Shown piece after piece: positions 51,971 to 61,187 of a stretch of 64,000 bases of DNA. Origin of the DNA: Thermophilibacter mediterraneus. GTDB lineage: Bacteria > Actinomycetota > Coriobacteriia > Coriobacteriales > Atopobiaceae. Both the position numbers and the translations under genes were made by a program. The DNA lies in assembly GCF_900119385.1 (NCBI RefSeq), contig NZ_FPKO01000009.1, forward strand, positions 1-64,000. The letters run 5' to 3'. The notes under the pieces are model-generated. The model searched no databases, was not told the origin of the DNA, and was given only the letters and a program-made list of their open reading frames with translations. Position 1 is the first letter of the stretch; the number at the start of each line of letters is the position of its first letter.

Positions 51971-53821
51971 CTACCCGTTCCTCGCCAGCTTGTTCACGCG
52001 ACGGTCGTAGGTGACGAGGCCGTTGGCCTCCTCCTCCACGTCGCTGAGCTGGGTGTAGACGTAGCCCGCCAGGCCCCGGCCCTCGAGCTCGTCCGCCGCG
52101 GAGAGCTGCGCGCGAACCTCCCGCGCGAACTCCTCCGCCCCGCTCGCTGCCTCGTACCCGTACGACGTCTCCAGGCTCGCGTGACCGGGGACCGACCAGC
52201 TCACGCCGCCGAACTCCGAGAGCGTGAAGGCCCGCGGCGTTGCGCGGCGCCGATCCGGGTCGCGCCACACCGCGAGCGGCCTGAAGTAGTTGTGCACGCT
52301 GAAGAGGTCCCCGCAGCCCCGGTCGTACCAGCCGCTCGTCGCGTCGATGGGGCGCGTGGGGTCGAGCTCGCGCACCGCCTCGGTCGCCGAGCGGGCGTCG
52401 AACTGCCCCCACCCCTCGTTGAAGAGCGTCCACCCGATGACGCACGGGTGAGCGGAGAGCAGGCGGACCGTCCCCTCGCAGGTCCTTCTCCACTCCTCGC
52501 GGTAGGCGGGGTCTGCCGCCCCGAGCCGGCGCGCCGCGCGCGGCCCCGTGTCGGCGTGTCGAGACCAGCTCGCGCGCAGCAGCGTGGGAAGGTAGCTCGT
52601 GTGCAGGGCGTCGTAGGGGCCCGGGTCGCCGCCCGAGACCATGTCCTGCCATACGAGCATGCCCATGCGGTCGCAGAGCGCGTAGAAGCGCGGCGACTCC
52701 ACCTTGATGTGCTTGCGAAGCAGGTTGAATCCCAGCTCGCGGGCGGTGCGGACGTCGTGGGCGAGCGCCTCCTCGCCGGGCGCGGTCATGAGGCCGTCCG
52801 GCCAGTAGCCCTGGTCGAGCACGCCGCGGAGGAAGAGGGGCTCGCCGTTGAGAAGGACGCGCGGGACGCCGTCCCCGCTCGGGGCGACGCGGACGTCGCG
52901 CAGCCCGCAGTAGCTGCGCACGCGGTCGGCGCCGTAGGAGAGCTCGAGGTCGTAGAGGTGCGGGTCGCCCGGGGTCCAGGGGTGGGGCCGGGGCACGGCG
53001 AGCTCGAGTCGCGCACGGCCGCCGCGCGCCGCGACCGCCCCGCGCGCGACCTCGGCGCCGCCGTCGAGCACGCGCGCCGCGAGCTCCCCCTCCCCCGTCA
53101 CGCTGGCGAGAAGGACCACGCGGCCGTCGGGGCTCGCCTCCACGCCGATCCCCTCGACGCGCGCGGCGGGGACGACCTCGCACCAGGCGTCCCGCCAGAT
53201 GCCGCTCTGCGCCGTGTACCAGATGCCCCCGCGGACGAGCCGCTGCTTGCCGCGCAGCTGGGCGCCCTCCTCGGAGGGGTCGAAGACGCAGAGCTCGAGG
53301 CGGTTCTCGCCGGGGCGCAGCGCGTCCGTGACGTCCGCCGAGAAGGGCAGGTAGCCGCCCACGTGCTCGGCCACGCGCGAGCCGTTGACGTAGAGCGCGC
53401 ACGCCCAGTCCACGGCGTCGAGGTGGAGGACGAGGCGCTCGTCGGCCCCGACCGCAGGGGGCACGAAGGTCCGTCGGTACCAGAGCAGCTCGTCCGGGCG
53501 GAGCTGGCGGCCCACGCCGGAGAGCGGGGCCTCGGGCGAGAAGGGCACGAGGATCGGGAGCCACGTGGCGTCCGCGGGAGGCGCCGCGCGGCGCCAGGAG
53601 CGGGCGGCGTCGGGGTCGGTCACGAAGGCGCACTCCCAGGTGCCGTTGAGCGACGTCCACGCCTCGCGCTCGAGGAGCGGGCGCGGGTGCGACGCGAACG
53701 CGCGCGCGAGGTCGACGTCCCCCGCGGCGATTGCCTCGCCCCACGGCGTCCACAGCGCGGCGAGCCTTGCCTCTGTCGGCGGCTTCGGCTTGCTCGCGAG
53801 CACGCGCCCGATGTCCAGCAT
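51971..53821 (-). CDS. GH2 family glycosidase (beta-galactosidase/glucuronidase-like)
   Basis: A 616-residue enzyme with a jelly-roll sugar-binding domain (about 55-215), an immunoglobulin-like domain (about 220-315) and a TIM barrel. Acid/base Glu469 is in WTLFNEGWGQFD; the nucleophile is probably Glu536 in TLSEFGGVSW. LWYRRTFVPP and GFNLLRKHIKVESPRFY are GH2 landmarks. No signal peptide, so it acts on imported oligosaccharides. Substrate cannot be told from sequence alone. ATG 53821 follows GGGGGG. Confidence 0.9.
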   Translation of the reverse strand: MLDIGRVLASKPKPPTEARLAALWTPWGEAIAAGDVDLARAFASHPRPLLEREAWTSLNGTWECAFVTDPDAARSWRRAAPPADATWLPILVPFSPEAPLSGVGRQLRPDELLWYRRTFVPPAVGADERLVLHLDAVDWACALYVNGSRVAEHVGGYLPFSADVTDALRPGENRLELCVFDPSEEGAQLRGKQRLVRGGIWYTAQSGIWRDAWCEVVPAARVEGIGVEASPDGRVVLLASVTGEGELAARVLDGGAEVARGAVAARGGRARLELAVPRPHPWTPGDPHLYDLELSYGADRVRSYCGLRDVRVAPSGDGVPRVLLNGEPLFLRGVLDQGYWPDGLMTAPGEEALAHDVRTARELGFNLLRKHIKVESPRFYALCDRMGMLVWQDMVSGGDPGPYDALHTSYLPTLLRASWSRHADTGPRAARRLGAADPAYREEWRRTCEGTVRLLSAHPCVIGWTLFNEGWGQFDARSATEAVRELDPTRPIDATSGWYDRGCGDLFSVHNYFRPLAVWRDPDRRRATPRAFTLSEFGGVSWSVPGHASLETSYGYEAASGAEEFAREVRAQLSAADELEGRGLAGYVYTQLSDVEEEANGLVTYDRRVNKLARNG

Positions 53822-53896
53822 GGTGCCCCCCAATCAACGGTTTCCCCGATTGTCGCACGGGACGTACCGGAGCGGGCGCGGGGGGCGCGAGACGGG

Positions 53897-53929
53897 AGGC
53901 CGGGTTCCGCACGACGGCGCGGACCCGGC
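53897..53929 (-). terminator. Terminator after topA
   Basis: 8-bp stem GGCCGGGT/ACCCGGCC, loop 17 nt, starting 8 bp beyond the topA stop codon. Confidence 0.5.
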
Positions 53930-53936
53930 CGTGTCG

Positions 53937-56468
53937 CTACGACTTCGCCTTGGGGGCCGGCTTCTTGGTCGCCGACTTCTTCGCGGGCGCCTTGCGAGCG
54001 CCGCGCGAGCCGCGCGCGGCCCGTGCGGCCTCCTTCTTCTCGCGGCCGGGGCACTCCATGTTGGGGCAGAGCTTCCAGGGCCCGCGCGCCGTGGTCACGA
54101 CGACCATCGGGGCCCCGCAGTCCGGGCAGGTCTCTCCCGTGGCCTCGAGCTTCCCACGGGCCGGCAGCGGGTAGCTCGTCCCGCAGTCGTCGTAGTTGGT
54201 GCAGCGGATGAAGCGCTTCCCGCTCTTCTCCGACTTGTGCGCCACGAGGCGCCCGGACCGTCCCGCCTCGCGGCACGCGGGGCACTCCCCCACGTCGACG
54301 TCGGGCTCCCGGTTGGTCGCGCACGCCGGGTTGATGCAGGTCTCGTACGCGCGGCTGCGGAACGGCTGCACCTTGACGCGCGGCGCCCCGCACTCCGGGC
54401 ACACGGCGGCGTCGCCCTCGAGCGCGATGATCTTGCCCTGGGGGAGCGGGTACGTGACGTCGCACTCCGGCCAGCCCATGCAGCCCGCAAAGCTGCCGCG
54501 GGTCTTGGCGGAGGTCTTGACCACGAGGTCGCGCCCGCACGAGGGGCACACGCCGATCTTGGCGTCGGCCGTCACGGCGTCGGCGATCTGCTCGGAGAGG
54601 TCGTCGGTGTGCTCGACGAGCGCGTCCATGAGGCCGGCGAGCAGGGCGCGCGAGTGGTTGACCACCTGCGCCTGGGTCTCGGACCCCTCGGCGACGTGCG
54701 TCATGTCGTCCTCGAGCTCTGCCGTCATGTCGGCGGAGGTGATGCGCGGCGCGTACTGCGTAAGCGCGTCGATGATCGCCATGCCGAGCTGGCTCGGCTC
54801 CACCGGGTCTCCGCGGAAGTACTTGCGCTCGTAGAGCGTGTCGATGATGCTCGCGCGCGTGGACTTGGTGCCCAGGCCGCGCTTCTCCATCTCCTGGATG
54901 AGCTTGCCCTGGCTGTAGCGCGCGGGCGGCTCGGTCTGCTTCGCGAGCAGCTCCATGTCGCGCACGGACACGACGTCACCCTCCGCGAGGGGCGGGAGCT
55001 GGTCGTCCTTCTTGAGGCCGTAGGGATAGATCGCGCGGAAGCCCGGGCTCGCGAGCACGCTCCCGCTGACCGTGAACGGCTCGCCGGAGACGTCAATCGA
55101 GACCTTGGTCCCCTCGATCGTGGCCGGGCCCATGAGCGTCGCCAGGAAGCGCCGCGCGATGAGGTTGTAGAGCTTCCACTCCGCGGGCTGCAGGCTGTCC
55201 GGGCTCGCGGCAGCCGTGGGGTAGATGGGCGGGTGGTCGGTGGTCTCCTGCTTGCCGCGCGTGGCAGTGAGCTTGGGCTGGGCGAGCAGGGCCTGGCAGG
55301 TGCCGGCGTACTGCGGGACCTTCGCGAGCGTGCGCACGCAGTCGCGCAGGTCGAGCGAGCTGGGGTAGACGGTGTTGTCGACGCGCGGGTACGAGATGAG
55401 GCCGTCCATGTAGAGGCTCTCGGCCAGGCGCATGGTCCGCGCGGGCGAGATGCCCTCCGCGGCGGCCGCGGCCTGGAGGGAGGTCGTGTTGAACGGCGCG
55501 GGCGGACGCTGGGTGCGGCTCTTGCGCTCCACGGCGCTCACGCGACCCTGCGAGGCCCCGGACACGTGCGCGTACGCCGCCTCGGCCGCGGGCTGGTCCC
55601 AGAAGCGTGCCGTGGCGTGGGTGATGCGGAAGTCCTGCCCGTCCTTCTCGCCCTGGCCCTGGATGACCCAGTAGTCCTCGGGCTTGAAGGCGAGTCGCTC
55701 GCGCTCGCGCTCCACCACGAGGGCGAGGGTGGGCGTCTGGACGCGCCCCGCGGAGCGCACGTTGCCGAGGCCGCTCCAGCGCGCCGCGGTGAGGTAGCGC
55801 GTGAGGACGGCGCCCCAGATGAGGTCGATGTACTGGCGCGACTCGCCCGCGTCGGCGAGGTCCTGGTCGAGCTCGACGAGGTTCGCGAAGGCGTGGTCGA
55901 TCTCGGACTTGGTGAAGGCGGAGTAGCGCGCGCGGGAGACGGGCACGTCGGGCGCGACCTCGCGGATCTGGCGCAGGGCGTCGGAGCCGATGAGCTCGCC
56001 CTCGCGGTCGAAGTCGGTGCCGATCACCACGGAGTCGGCCTTCTTCGCGAGGTTCTTGAGCGCGCGGATGATCTCCTTCTCGGCGGGGAGCTTCTCGATG
56101 GGGGCCCACACGAGGTAGGGCAGGCTCTGGATCTTCCAGCCCTTGAGGTCGACGCCGTTCGCGAGGAAGGGCTTGCGCTTGGACTTGTAGGGCGGACGCG
56201 CCAGGCCGTCGGGGACGTCCGCGGGCAGCAGCTCGCCGTCGGCGGTGAGCCCCTGCCAGCCCTCCTGGGGGTCGAAGGTCAGCTGGACCGGGAAGTCGAC
56301 CTTCAGGATGTGGCCGCGCAGACCGATGGTCACGCAGTCCTCCCCGCCCGCGCGGAAGCGGTAGACCGGGGTGTTGTAGACCTTGTCTGCCTTGGGCTTG
56401 CCGGACTCGGAGAGCAGCCGCGCGATCTGCTGCGCCGCGTCGTTCTTCTCGGTGACGATGAGCCTCAC
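53937..56468 (-). CDS. topA: Type IA DNA topoisomerase
   Basis: An 843-residue topoisomerase I. The Toprim domain starts RLIVTEKNDAAQQIA and has the acidic TDFDREGE (151-158). The active-site Tyr is Tyr360 in GLISYPRVDN; most relatives have Thr where this one has Val. At least four Cys4 zinc ribbons follow (first CPSCGRDL), then a Lys/Ala-rich tail (KKSATKKPAPKAK). It relaxes negative supercoils. The YPR-type active site is closer to archaeal topA/topo III than to E. coli TopA. It lies 12 bp after tatC. Confidence 0.92.
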   Translation of the reverse strand: MRLIVTEKNDAAQQIARLLSESGKPKADKVYNTPVYRFRAGGEDCVTIGLRGHILKVDFPVQLTFDPQEGWQGLTADGELLPADVPDGLARPPYKSKRKPFLANGVDLKGWKIQSLPYLVWAPIEKLPAEKEIIRALKNLAKKADSVVIGTDFDREGELIGSDALRQIREVAPDVPVSRARYSAFTKSEIDHAFANLVELDQDLADAGESRQYIDLIWGAVLTRYLTAARWSGLGNVRSAGRVQTPTLALVVERERERLAFKPEDYWVIQGQGEKDGQDFRITHATARFWDQPAAEAAYAHVSGASQGRVSAVERKSRTQRPPAPFNTTSLQAAAAAEGISPARTMRLAESLYMDGLISYPRVDNTVYPSSLDLRDCVRTLAKVPQYAGTCQALLAQPKLTATRGKQETTDHPPIYPTAAASPDSLQPAEWKLYNLIARRFLATLMGPATIEGTKVSIDVSGEPFTVSGSVLASPGFRAIYPYGLKKDDQLPPLAEGDVVSVRDMELLAKQTEPPARYSQGKLIQEMEKRGLGTKSTRASIIDTLYERKYFRGDPVEPSQLGMAIIDALTQYAPRITSADMTAELEDDMTHVAEGSETQAQVVNHSRALLAGLMDALVEHTDDLSEQIADAVTADAKIGVCPSCGRDLVVKTSAKTRGSFAGCMGWPECDVTYPLPQGKIIALEGDAAVCPECGAPRVKVQPFRSRAYETCINPACATNREPDVDVGECPACREAGRSGRLVAHKSEKSGKRFIRCTNYDDCGTSYPLPARGKLEATGETCPDCGAPMVVVTTARGPWKLCPNMECPGREKKEAARAARGSRGARKAPAKKSATKKPAPKAKS

Positions 56469-56480
56469 GACGTCACCCGC

Positions 56481-57269
56481 CTAGAGCCGGTCCAGGTCGC
56501 GCTGCTCGTAGTCCTCGCGGGTCCACTTGAGTGCGGCCTTGCCGTCGCGGGCGATGATGATGTAGCGGGCGACGGCAAGGGCGACCTCGTACAGGGCGAT
56601 AAGAACGGCGAACATGAGGATCATCGTGATGGGCGAGGCGTCGGGCGTCACCACGGCGGAGAGCGCCATCAGGGCCACGTAGACGAAGCGCCACTGCTGG
56701 CGGAACGTCTTGTACGGCACGATGTGCAGGATCGACAGGTAGAAGATCACGAGCGGAAGCTGGAAGGCGATGCCGAAGCCGATCTCGAGCAGCATGTAGA
56801 TGTTGAGGTAGTCCTCGGCGTTTGCCATGCTCTGCGCGAACTCGAAGGTCTGGTCGAGCAGCCAGCCAAAGGCCGCGGGCTGCACCACGAAGAAGCAGAA
56901 GATCATGCCGAGGAAGAACAGGAACACCATGGCGGCGACGGTCGGCACGACCCACTTGCGCTCGCTCGGCTTGAGCGCCGGCAGGAAGAACGCCATGATC
57001 TCCCAGATGATGATCGGGCAGCAGATGATGACCGAGAAGAACACCGCGACCTTGAAGCGGATGGTGAAGCCGCCGAGCGCGGAGAAGACGTAGAGGTCGC
57101 CGCCTCGCATGGCCTCGCGGATCTGGTCGATCATGAGCTCGATGAGCGTGGGCGTGGCAAAGTAGACGATGAGGGAGCAGACGATCACGGAGACCACGAT
57201 GATGGTGAGGCGGCGCCTGAACTCGCCGAGGTGGTCCATGATGGGCATGCGCGCTGGTCCGATCGGCAT
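56481..57269 (-). CDS. tatC: Twin-arginine translocase subunit TatC
   Basis: A 262-residue membrane protein with six predicted helices. The N-terminal MDHLGEFRRRL and the Glu-containing LNIYMLLEIGFGIAFQLP are the twin-arginine signal contact sites. P-x-L-x-x-SER in LPALKPSERKW is conserved. It pairs with the adjacent tatB-like gene (3 bp). OppA at 11.9-13.6 kb has a twin-arginine signal and is a likely substrate. Confidence 0.96.
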   Translation of the reverse strand: MPIGPARMPIMDHLGEFRRRLTIIVVSVIVCSLIVYFATPTLIELMIDQIREAMRGGDLYVFSALGGFTIRFKVAVFFSVIICCPIIIWEIMAFFLPALKPSERKWVVPTVAAMVFLFFLGMIFCFFVVQPAAFGWLLDQTFEFAQSMANAEDYLNIYMLLEIGFGIAFQLPLVIFYLSILHIVPYKTFRQQWRFVYVALMALSAVVTPDASPITMILMFAVLIALYEVALAVARYIIIARDGKAALKWTREDYEQRDLDRL

Positions 57270-57272
57270 GGG

Positions 57273-57929
57273 TTAGGCCTCACTCTCGTCGTCCGCGGCG
57301 TCGTCGTCGGCGCCGCTCTCCTCGGACTGGTCGCGCCCGGCACCGTGCCCCTCGCTCTCCTCGGCGCTGCCGGCGGCGTCAGCCGCGGGGCGAGAAGGAC
57401 GGCGCATCGCGTAGAGGTCCGCCGCGGAGGGCTTGCTGGGGGTCGGCTCTGGCAGGGGCTCGTCTGCCGCCGCCTCGGCTGCGGGCTCTGCGGCCTGGCC
57501 GGCCTCGGCATCGGCGTCAAGGTCCTTCTCGGCGTCCGCACCCTGCTCGGCCTCGGCAGCCGCCGCGGCCTCCCGCTCAGCAGCCTCGCGGGCGGCCTTC
57601 TCCGCGGCGAGGCGCTTCTTGCGCTCGGCGAAGGTCTCGGTCCTGCGGGCGCGGGGGGCGTCCTCCCCCTCGGGGGCGTCGATGTCGGCGTCCTCGTCGA
57701 GCTCGGCGGCGCGGTTGCGGTTGGGCTTGCTCGCGTCGGCGTTCATGGCCTGCGTCGCCGGGTCGACGATCTCGCTCTGGACGACCTGCGAGAAGCCCTC
57801 CTGGGCGTTCCTGAACTGGCGCAGGGCGCGGCCGAGCGTCCTGCCCATGCCCGGGAGCTTGTCCGGGCCAAAGATCAGGAACGCGAAGAGCAGGATGAGG
57901 AAGAGCTCTGTTCCTCCGATACCAAACAA
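57273..57929 (-). CDS. tatB: TatA/TatB-type translocase subunit with long acidic tail
   Basis: A 218-residue protein. MFGIGGTELFLILLFAFLIFGPDKLPGMGRTLGRALRQFR is one membrane helix, the FGP hinge and an amphipathic helix, more TatB-like in length. The remaining 140 residues are Ala/Glu-rich with a coiled-coil stretch (ERKKRLAAEKAAREAAEREA) and an acidic disordered end. It follows the STAS gene by 21 bp and precedes tatC. Confidence 0.88.
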   Translation of the reverse strand: MFGIGGTELFLILLFAFLIFGPDKLPGMGRTLGRALRQFRNAQEGFSQVVQSEIVDPATQAMNADASKPNRNRAAELDEDADIDAPEGEDAPRARRTETFAERKKRLAAEKAAREAAEREAAAAAEAEQGADAEKDLDADAEAGQAAEPAAEAAADEPLPEPTPSKPSAADLYAMRRPSRPAADAAGSAEESEGHGAGRDQSEESGADDDAADDESEA

Positions 57930-57950
57930 GTTCTGTCCTTCCCTCGTGCG

Positions 57951-58283
57951 CTAGCGGGTCTCGTCACTGATGTTGAGCTCGTCGGTGACCCCGAGCAGGC
58001 CCAGGACGCGCGCGACGTTTCTCTGCGGGCGGGCAACCGAGAGGCGGGTGCCCTGGTCGGCGGCGCGGTGCGCCGCGCCCACGAGCACGCCGATTCCGGT
58101 GGAGTCGATGTAGGGCACCGTGGCGAGGTCGACGACGATCTCGGCGTCGCCCGCCTCGAGGCGCTGGGAGAGCTGGGAGCGAAGCTCGTCGGCGTTGGAG
58201 ACGTCGACCTCCCCCTCCACGAGCACGACCGAGCGGACGGACGCGCCCTGCGGCTCGCTGGTGATGGTGATGGAAAGGCTCAT
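57951..58283 (-). CDS. STAS-domain anti-sigma factor antagonist
   Basis: A 110-residue single STAS domain. The phosphorylatable Ser61 lies in VPYIDSTGIGVLVGA, the canonical site targeted by anti-sigma kinases. It should bind an anti-sigma factor when unphosphorylated and free a SigB-like factor. No kinase or sigma gene is adjacent, so the partner is encoded elsewhere. It sits in the TPR-STAS-tatB-tatC-topA run, 21 bp after the TPR gene. Confidence 0.92.
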   Translation of the reverse strand: MSLSITITSEPQGASVRSVVLVEGEVDVSNADELRSQLSQRLEAGDAEIVVDLATVPYIDSTGIGVLVGAAHRAADQGTRLSVARPQRNVARVLGLLGVTDELNISDETR

Positions 58284-58304
58284 GGGGTCCTCCTCGTGGG
58301 CGGG

Positions 58305-59162
58305 CTACTCGCCCGCGTTGGCGTCGGTGCCGGAATCGGTCGAGGCGTTGGCGTCGGTGCCGGAGTCGGTGCCGGAGTCGCTCGAGGCGCCGTCCTCGGC
58401 GCCGCTCGCGTCCTCACCGGTCGCGTCCCCGGACTCGGACGAGTCCTCCTCGCTCGCGGACTGCAGCGAGGTGATGCGCGACTGCGCCGTTGAGGCGGCG
58501 CCGTACTCGCCGTCCGCGTCCGTCTCGACCGCCTTCTGGTAGGCGGCGATTGCCTCGTCGGTGCGCCCCTGGTCCTCGTACATGTAGCCGAGGTCGAGCC
58601 ATGCGGGCGCGTAGTCGGGGCTCGCGGTGGTGAGCTCGACGAGCGCGGCGATGGCCTCGTCGGTCGAGCCCTTGGAGTAGAGCACGCTCGCGCGGGACGC
58701 ACGGGCGGCCGGCGAGTCCTCGAGCGCGAGGTAGCGATCGTAGTAGCCGACCGCGCGGTCAAAGAGCTCGTTGGCGTGGGTGGTGTCCTCGTCGGTGGTG
58801 CCCACGGACTTCACGCCGCTCGCCCACTGCGCGCAGTAGCGACCGAGCGCGAGCAGCGTCGCCTTGTCCTCGGGGCTCTCCTCGAGCTTGCTCTCGAGGC
58901 TCGAGACGATGTCCTGGTAGCGGCCGTCGACGTAGGCGACGTCGTGCTGGGTCTCCTCGTCCTGCGAGGACTGCGTGGACTGGAACACCGAGGCGAGCGC
59001 GCCGGCGAGCGTCGAGCCGGCAAAGATCACGATGAAGATGACGATGACGATCTTCTGGGCGCGCGAGAGCTCTCCGGGCTTGCGCGGGGGGCGCGTCTTG
59101 GACTTGCCGTTCTTGCCGCCAGACTTCGTGGACTCCGTCTGGCCCTTCTTGGAAATCGCCAT
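58305..59162 (-). CDS. Membrane-anchored TPR protein
   Basis: A 285-residue protein. A basic cytoplasmic start (about 35 residues) and one transmembrane helix (IVIVIFIVIFAGSTLAGAL) lead to an extracytoplasmic part with about three tetratricopeptide repeats, clearest in APAWLDLGYMYEDQGRTDEAIAAYQKA. The C-terminal 50 residues are an acidic Ser/Gly/Asp/Thr repeat (SGTDSGTDANASTDSGTD). It is probably a scaffold in envelope assembly. It is first in the run leading to the tat genes. Confidence 0.85.
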   Translation of the reverse strand: MAISKKGQTESTKSGGKNGKSKTRPPRKPGELSRAQKIVIVIFIVIFAGSTLAGALASVFQSTQSSQDEETQHDVAYVDGRYQDIVSSLESKLEESPEDKATLLALGRYCAQWASGVKSVGTTDEDTTHANELFDRAVGYYDRYLALEDSPAARASRASVLYSKGSTDEAIAALVELTTASPDYAPAWLDLGYMYEDQGRTDEAIAAYQKAVETDADGEYGAASTAQSRITSLQSASEEDSSESGDATGEDASGAEDGASSDSGTDSGTDANASTDSGTDANAGE

Positions 59163-59222
59163 CGTGCTGCACCTCTCATAGCCTGCCGTGCCCGGGCATG
59201 CGCCCGCAAATTTCTAGCATAG

Positions 59223-59253
59223 GCCATGCCCGCCCTCCTCGGGCGGGCATGGC
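59223..59253 (-). terminator. Terminator after the aminotransferase gene
   Basis: 13-bp perfect stem GCCATGCCCGCCC/GGGCGGGCATGGC with a 5-nt loop, between the aminotransferase stop (59315) and the TPR gene. AAATTT follows in the transcribed direction. Confidence 0.75.
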
Positions 59254-59314
59254 ACACGTGCGGCGATAATAACAGAACTTTGTCACGCGCGGGTCAGGGC
59301 GCGGCGTGCGTGGC

Positions 59315-60601
59315 CTAGGCGCGCTCCGCCTTGGCGAGGCGGGCGGCGACGAGCTTGACCGCCACCACGAAGACGTCGAGCGCCTGGCCGAGCTCCTCGA
59401 GCGTGGGGTAGGTGGGCGCGATGCGGATGTTGGTGTCGCGCGGGTCGCTGCCGTAGGGCCAGGGCGCGCCGGCGCCGGTGAGCTTGACGCCGAGCTCGGC
59501 GGTGAGGGCCACGATCGCCTTGGCGGAGCCCTCCGGGCCCTCGAAGCTCACGAAGTAGCCGCCGTTGGGGTCCGTCCAGGTCGCCACGTCGAGGTCGGCG
59601 AGCCCCGCGGAGAGCTTCTCCTGGACGAGGGCGAAGCGCGGGGCGACGATCTCGGCGTGCCGCCTCATGTGCTCGCGCACGCCGTCGGCGTCGCGCAGGA
59701 AGCGGACGTGGGCGAGCTGGGAGATCTTCTCGGGCGAGACGCGCATGGCCGAGAAGGACCGACGAAGCTCGGCCATGTCGTCCGGGGAGGCCGTGACCCA
59801 GGCCATGCCGGAGCTCGGGAAGGTCACCTTGGCGGTCGACGCGAACTCGTACACGAGGTTCTTCTTGCCCTGCTCGCTGAGGACGTCGAAGATGTTGAGG
59901 AGCTCGTCCCCCTCGCCGCGGAAGGTGTGGACGGCATAGGCGTTGTCCCAGTAGATGCGGAAGTCGGGGGCGGCGGGCCTGAGCGCGGCGAAGGCGCACA
60001 CGACCTCGTCGGAGTAGGTCACGCCGGTGGGGTTAGCGTACTTGGGCACGCACCAGATGCCCTTGACCTGCGCGTCCTTCTCGACGTACTCGCGGACGAC
60101 GTCCATGTCGGGACCGTCCTCGCGCATGGGCACGGGCACGTTCTCGATGCCGAAGCTCTCGGTCACGGTGAAGTGGCGGTCGTAGCCGGGCGCGGGGCAG
60201 AGGAACTTGACCGTGCCCTGCTGGCACCAGGGACGCTCGCCGGCGATGCCGTGGACGTAGCCGTTCTCCACGCAGTCGTACATGAGGTTGAGGCTCGAGG
60301 AGCCGATCACGGAGACGTTGGCGGGGTCGACGCCAAGAAGCTCGGCCGCGAGCGCGCGCGCCGAGGGCAGGCCGTCGGGGGCGCCGTAGTTGTCCGCGTC
60401 GACGCCCTGGTCGCTGAGGTCTGACGCGCTGGTCAGAAGGTCGAGCATGGGCTTGGAGAGCGCGGTCTGCTCGGGGCTCGGCTTGCCGCGGGCCATGTCG
60501 AGCCTGAGGTCGAGCGCCCTGAGGTCTGCCGCCTGGCGCTCGAGGTCCGCGAGCGCGGCGTCGAGCTCCGCATCGGTCATCTTCTGATAGGCGGATGTCA
60601 T
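59315..60601 (-). CDS. Class I/II aminotransferase (PF12897 type)
   Basis: A 428-residue PLP enzyme. The PLP Lys is in EFASTAKVTFPSSG; other landmarks are DNYGAPDGLPSARALAAELLG, CVPKYANPTGVTYSDE and IYWDNAYAVH. The N-terminal helical segment (ALADLERQAADLRALDLRLDMARGKPSPEQ) is typical of the Aminotran_MocR/aspartate-type subgroup. It probably transfers amino groups between aspartate or aromatic amino acids and 2-oxoacids; exact substrate unknown. It is a single gene with its own terminator. Confidence 0.9.
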   Translation of the reverse strand: MTSAYQKMTDAELDAALADLERQAADLRALDLRLDMARGKPSPEQTALSKPMLDLLTSASDLSDQGVDADNYGAPDGLPSARALAAELLGVDPANVSVIGSSSLNLMYDCVENGYVHGIAGERPWCQQGTVKFLCPAPGYDRHFTVTESFGIENVPVPMREDGPDMDVVREYVEKDAQVKGIWCVPKYANPTGVTYSDEVVCAFAALRPAAPDFRIYWDNAYAVHTFRGEGDELLNIFDVLSEQGKKNLVYEFASTAKVTFPSSGMAWVTASPDDMAELRRSFSAMRVSPEKISQLAHVRFLRDADGVREHMRRHAEIVAPRFALVQEKLSAGLADLDVATWTDPNGGYFVSFEGPEGSAKAIVALTAELGVKLTGAGAPWPYGSDPRDTNIRIAPTYPTLEELGQALDVFVVAVKLVAARLAKAERA

Positions 60602-60738
60602 GGGTTCCTCCTCTGTCGGCGTGGGTCATGCACAGTATAGATGCAAATGAGCCGCCGAGTGCCAGGTGCTACCATGGGGCGGGGGCTGCCGTCGCCACGC
60701 CCCCGCGTCACGTCCGCGGCTTCCCACAAGGAGACAGC

Positions 60739-61020
60739 ATGTACGACGACCTCGGCTACGGAGCCGTCCCGCGCTCGGAGGACTACGGCGAGCTGCAGCG
60801 CGTGGTGAACGCCGTCTTTGCGCCGGGCATCTCGTCGAGGGCCACGGCGACCAAGCTCGACGTGGTGTCCCGCGCGGAGATCTTCGACCTCTGCGAGGAC
60901 CTTCGCGAGGTGGTGGAGGCCCTGCCCTCGCGCACCTACACCCGTCAGCGCCTCTGCGACCAGATCAACTCCATCCTCATCGGCCACGGGTGGGGCGCGG
61001 TGTACGGGACGGTTGAGTAG
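60739..61020 (+). CDS. Conserved small protein, unknown function
   Basis: A 93-residue soluble protein with a tyrosine- and acid-rich start (MYDDLGYGAVPRSEDYGELQ) and two predicted helices. It has no Cys-rich or HTH motif. ATG 60739 follows AAGGAGA at ideal spacing, which supports it as a real gene despite its size. It is divergent from the aminotransferase gene. I do not recognise the family. Confidence 0.7.
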   Translation: MYDDLGYGAVPRSEDYGELQRVVNAVFAPGISSRATATKLDVVSRAEIFDLCEDLREVVEALPSRTYTRQRLCDQINSILIGHGWGAVYGTVE

Positions 61021-61090
61021 CGGGCGCGCGGGCCCCGCGCCCTTCTCGCCCGGCATGCCCCGTCAGCGACCTTCGACCCAGAAGCGACTT

Positions 61091-61157
61091 GCCCCCGGCA
61101 CTTCTCGCCAGCGACTTCTGCGCAACGCGCAGTGAGCTGGAGAGAAGTGCCGGGGGC
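61091..61157. repeat. Palindrome containing the GGCGAGAAG motif
   Basis: 16-bp perfect arms GCCCCCGGCACTTCTC (61091-61106) and complement (61142-61157). The loop holds GCGCAACGCGC. AGAAGCG repeats directly on both outer sides (about 61080 and 61164), like a target-site duplication. A motif copy begins at 61101. Confidence 0.75.
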
Positions 61158-61187
61158 ACCCTCAGAAGCGTATGGGGAGAGCGCGGC

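Noticed and set aside
53565-58493. Very long plus-strand open frame opposite topA-tatC-tatB
   Set aside because: It is the antisense shadow of GC-rich genes; composition is repetitive Arg/Val/Leu/Asp and no domain or ribosome site is found. The same applies to the long plus-strand frame at 47.1-50.1 kb.
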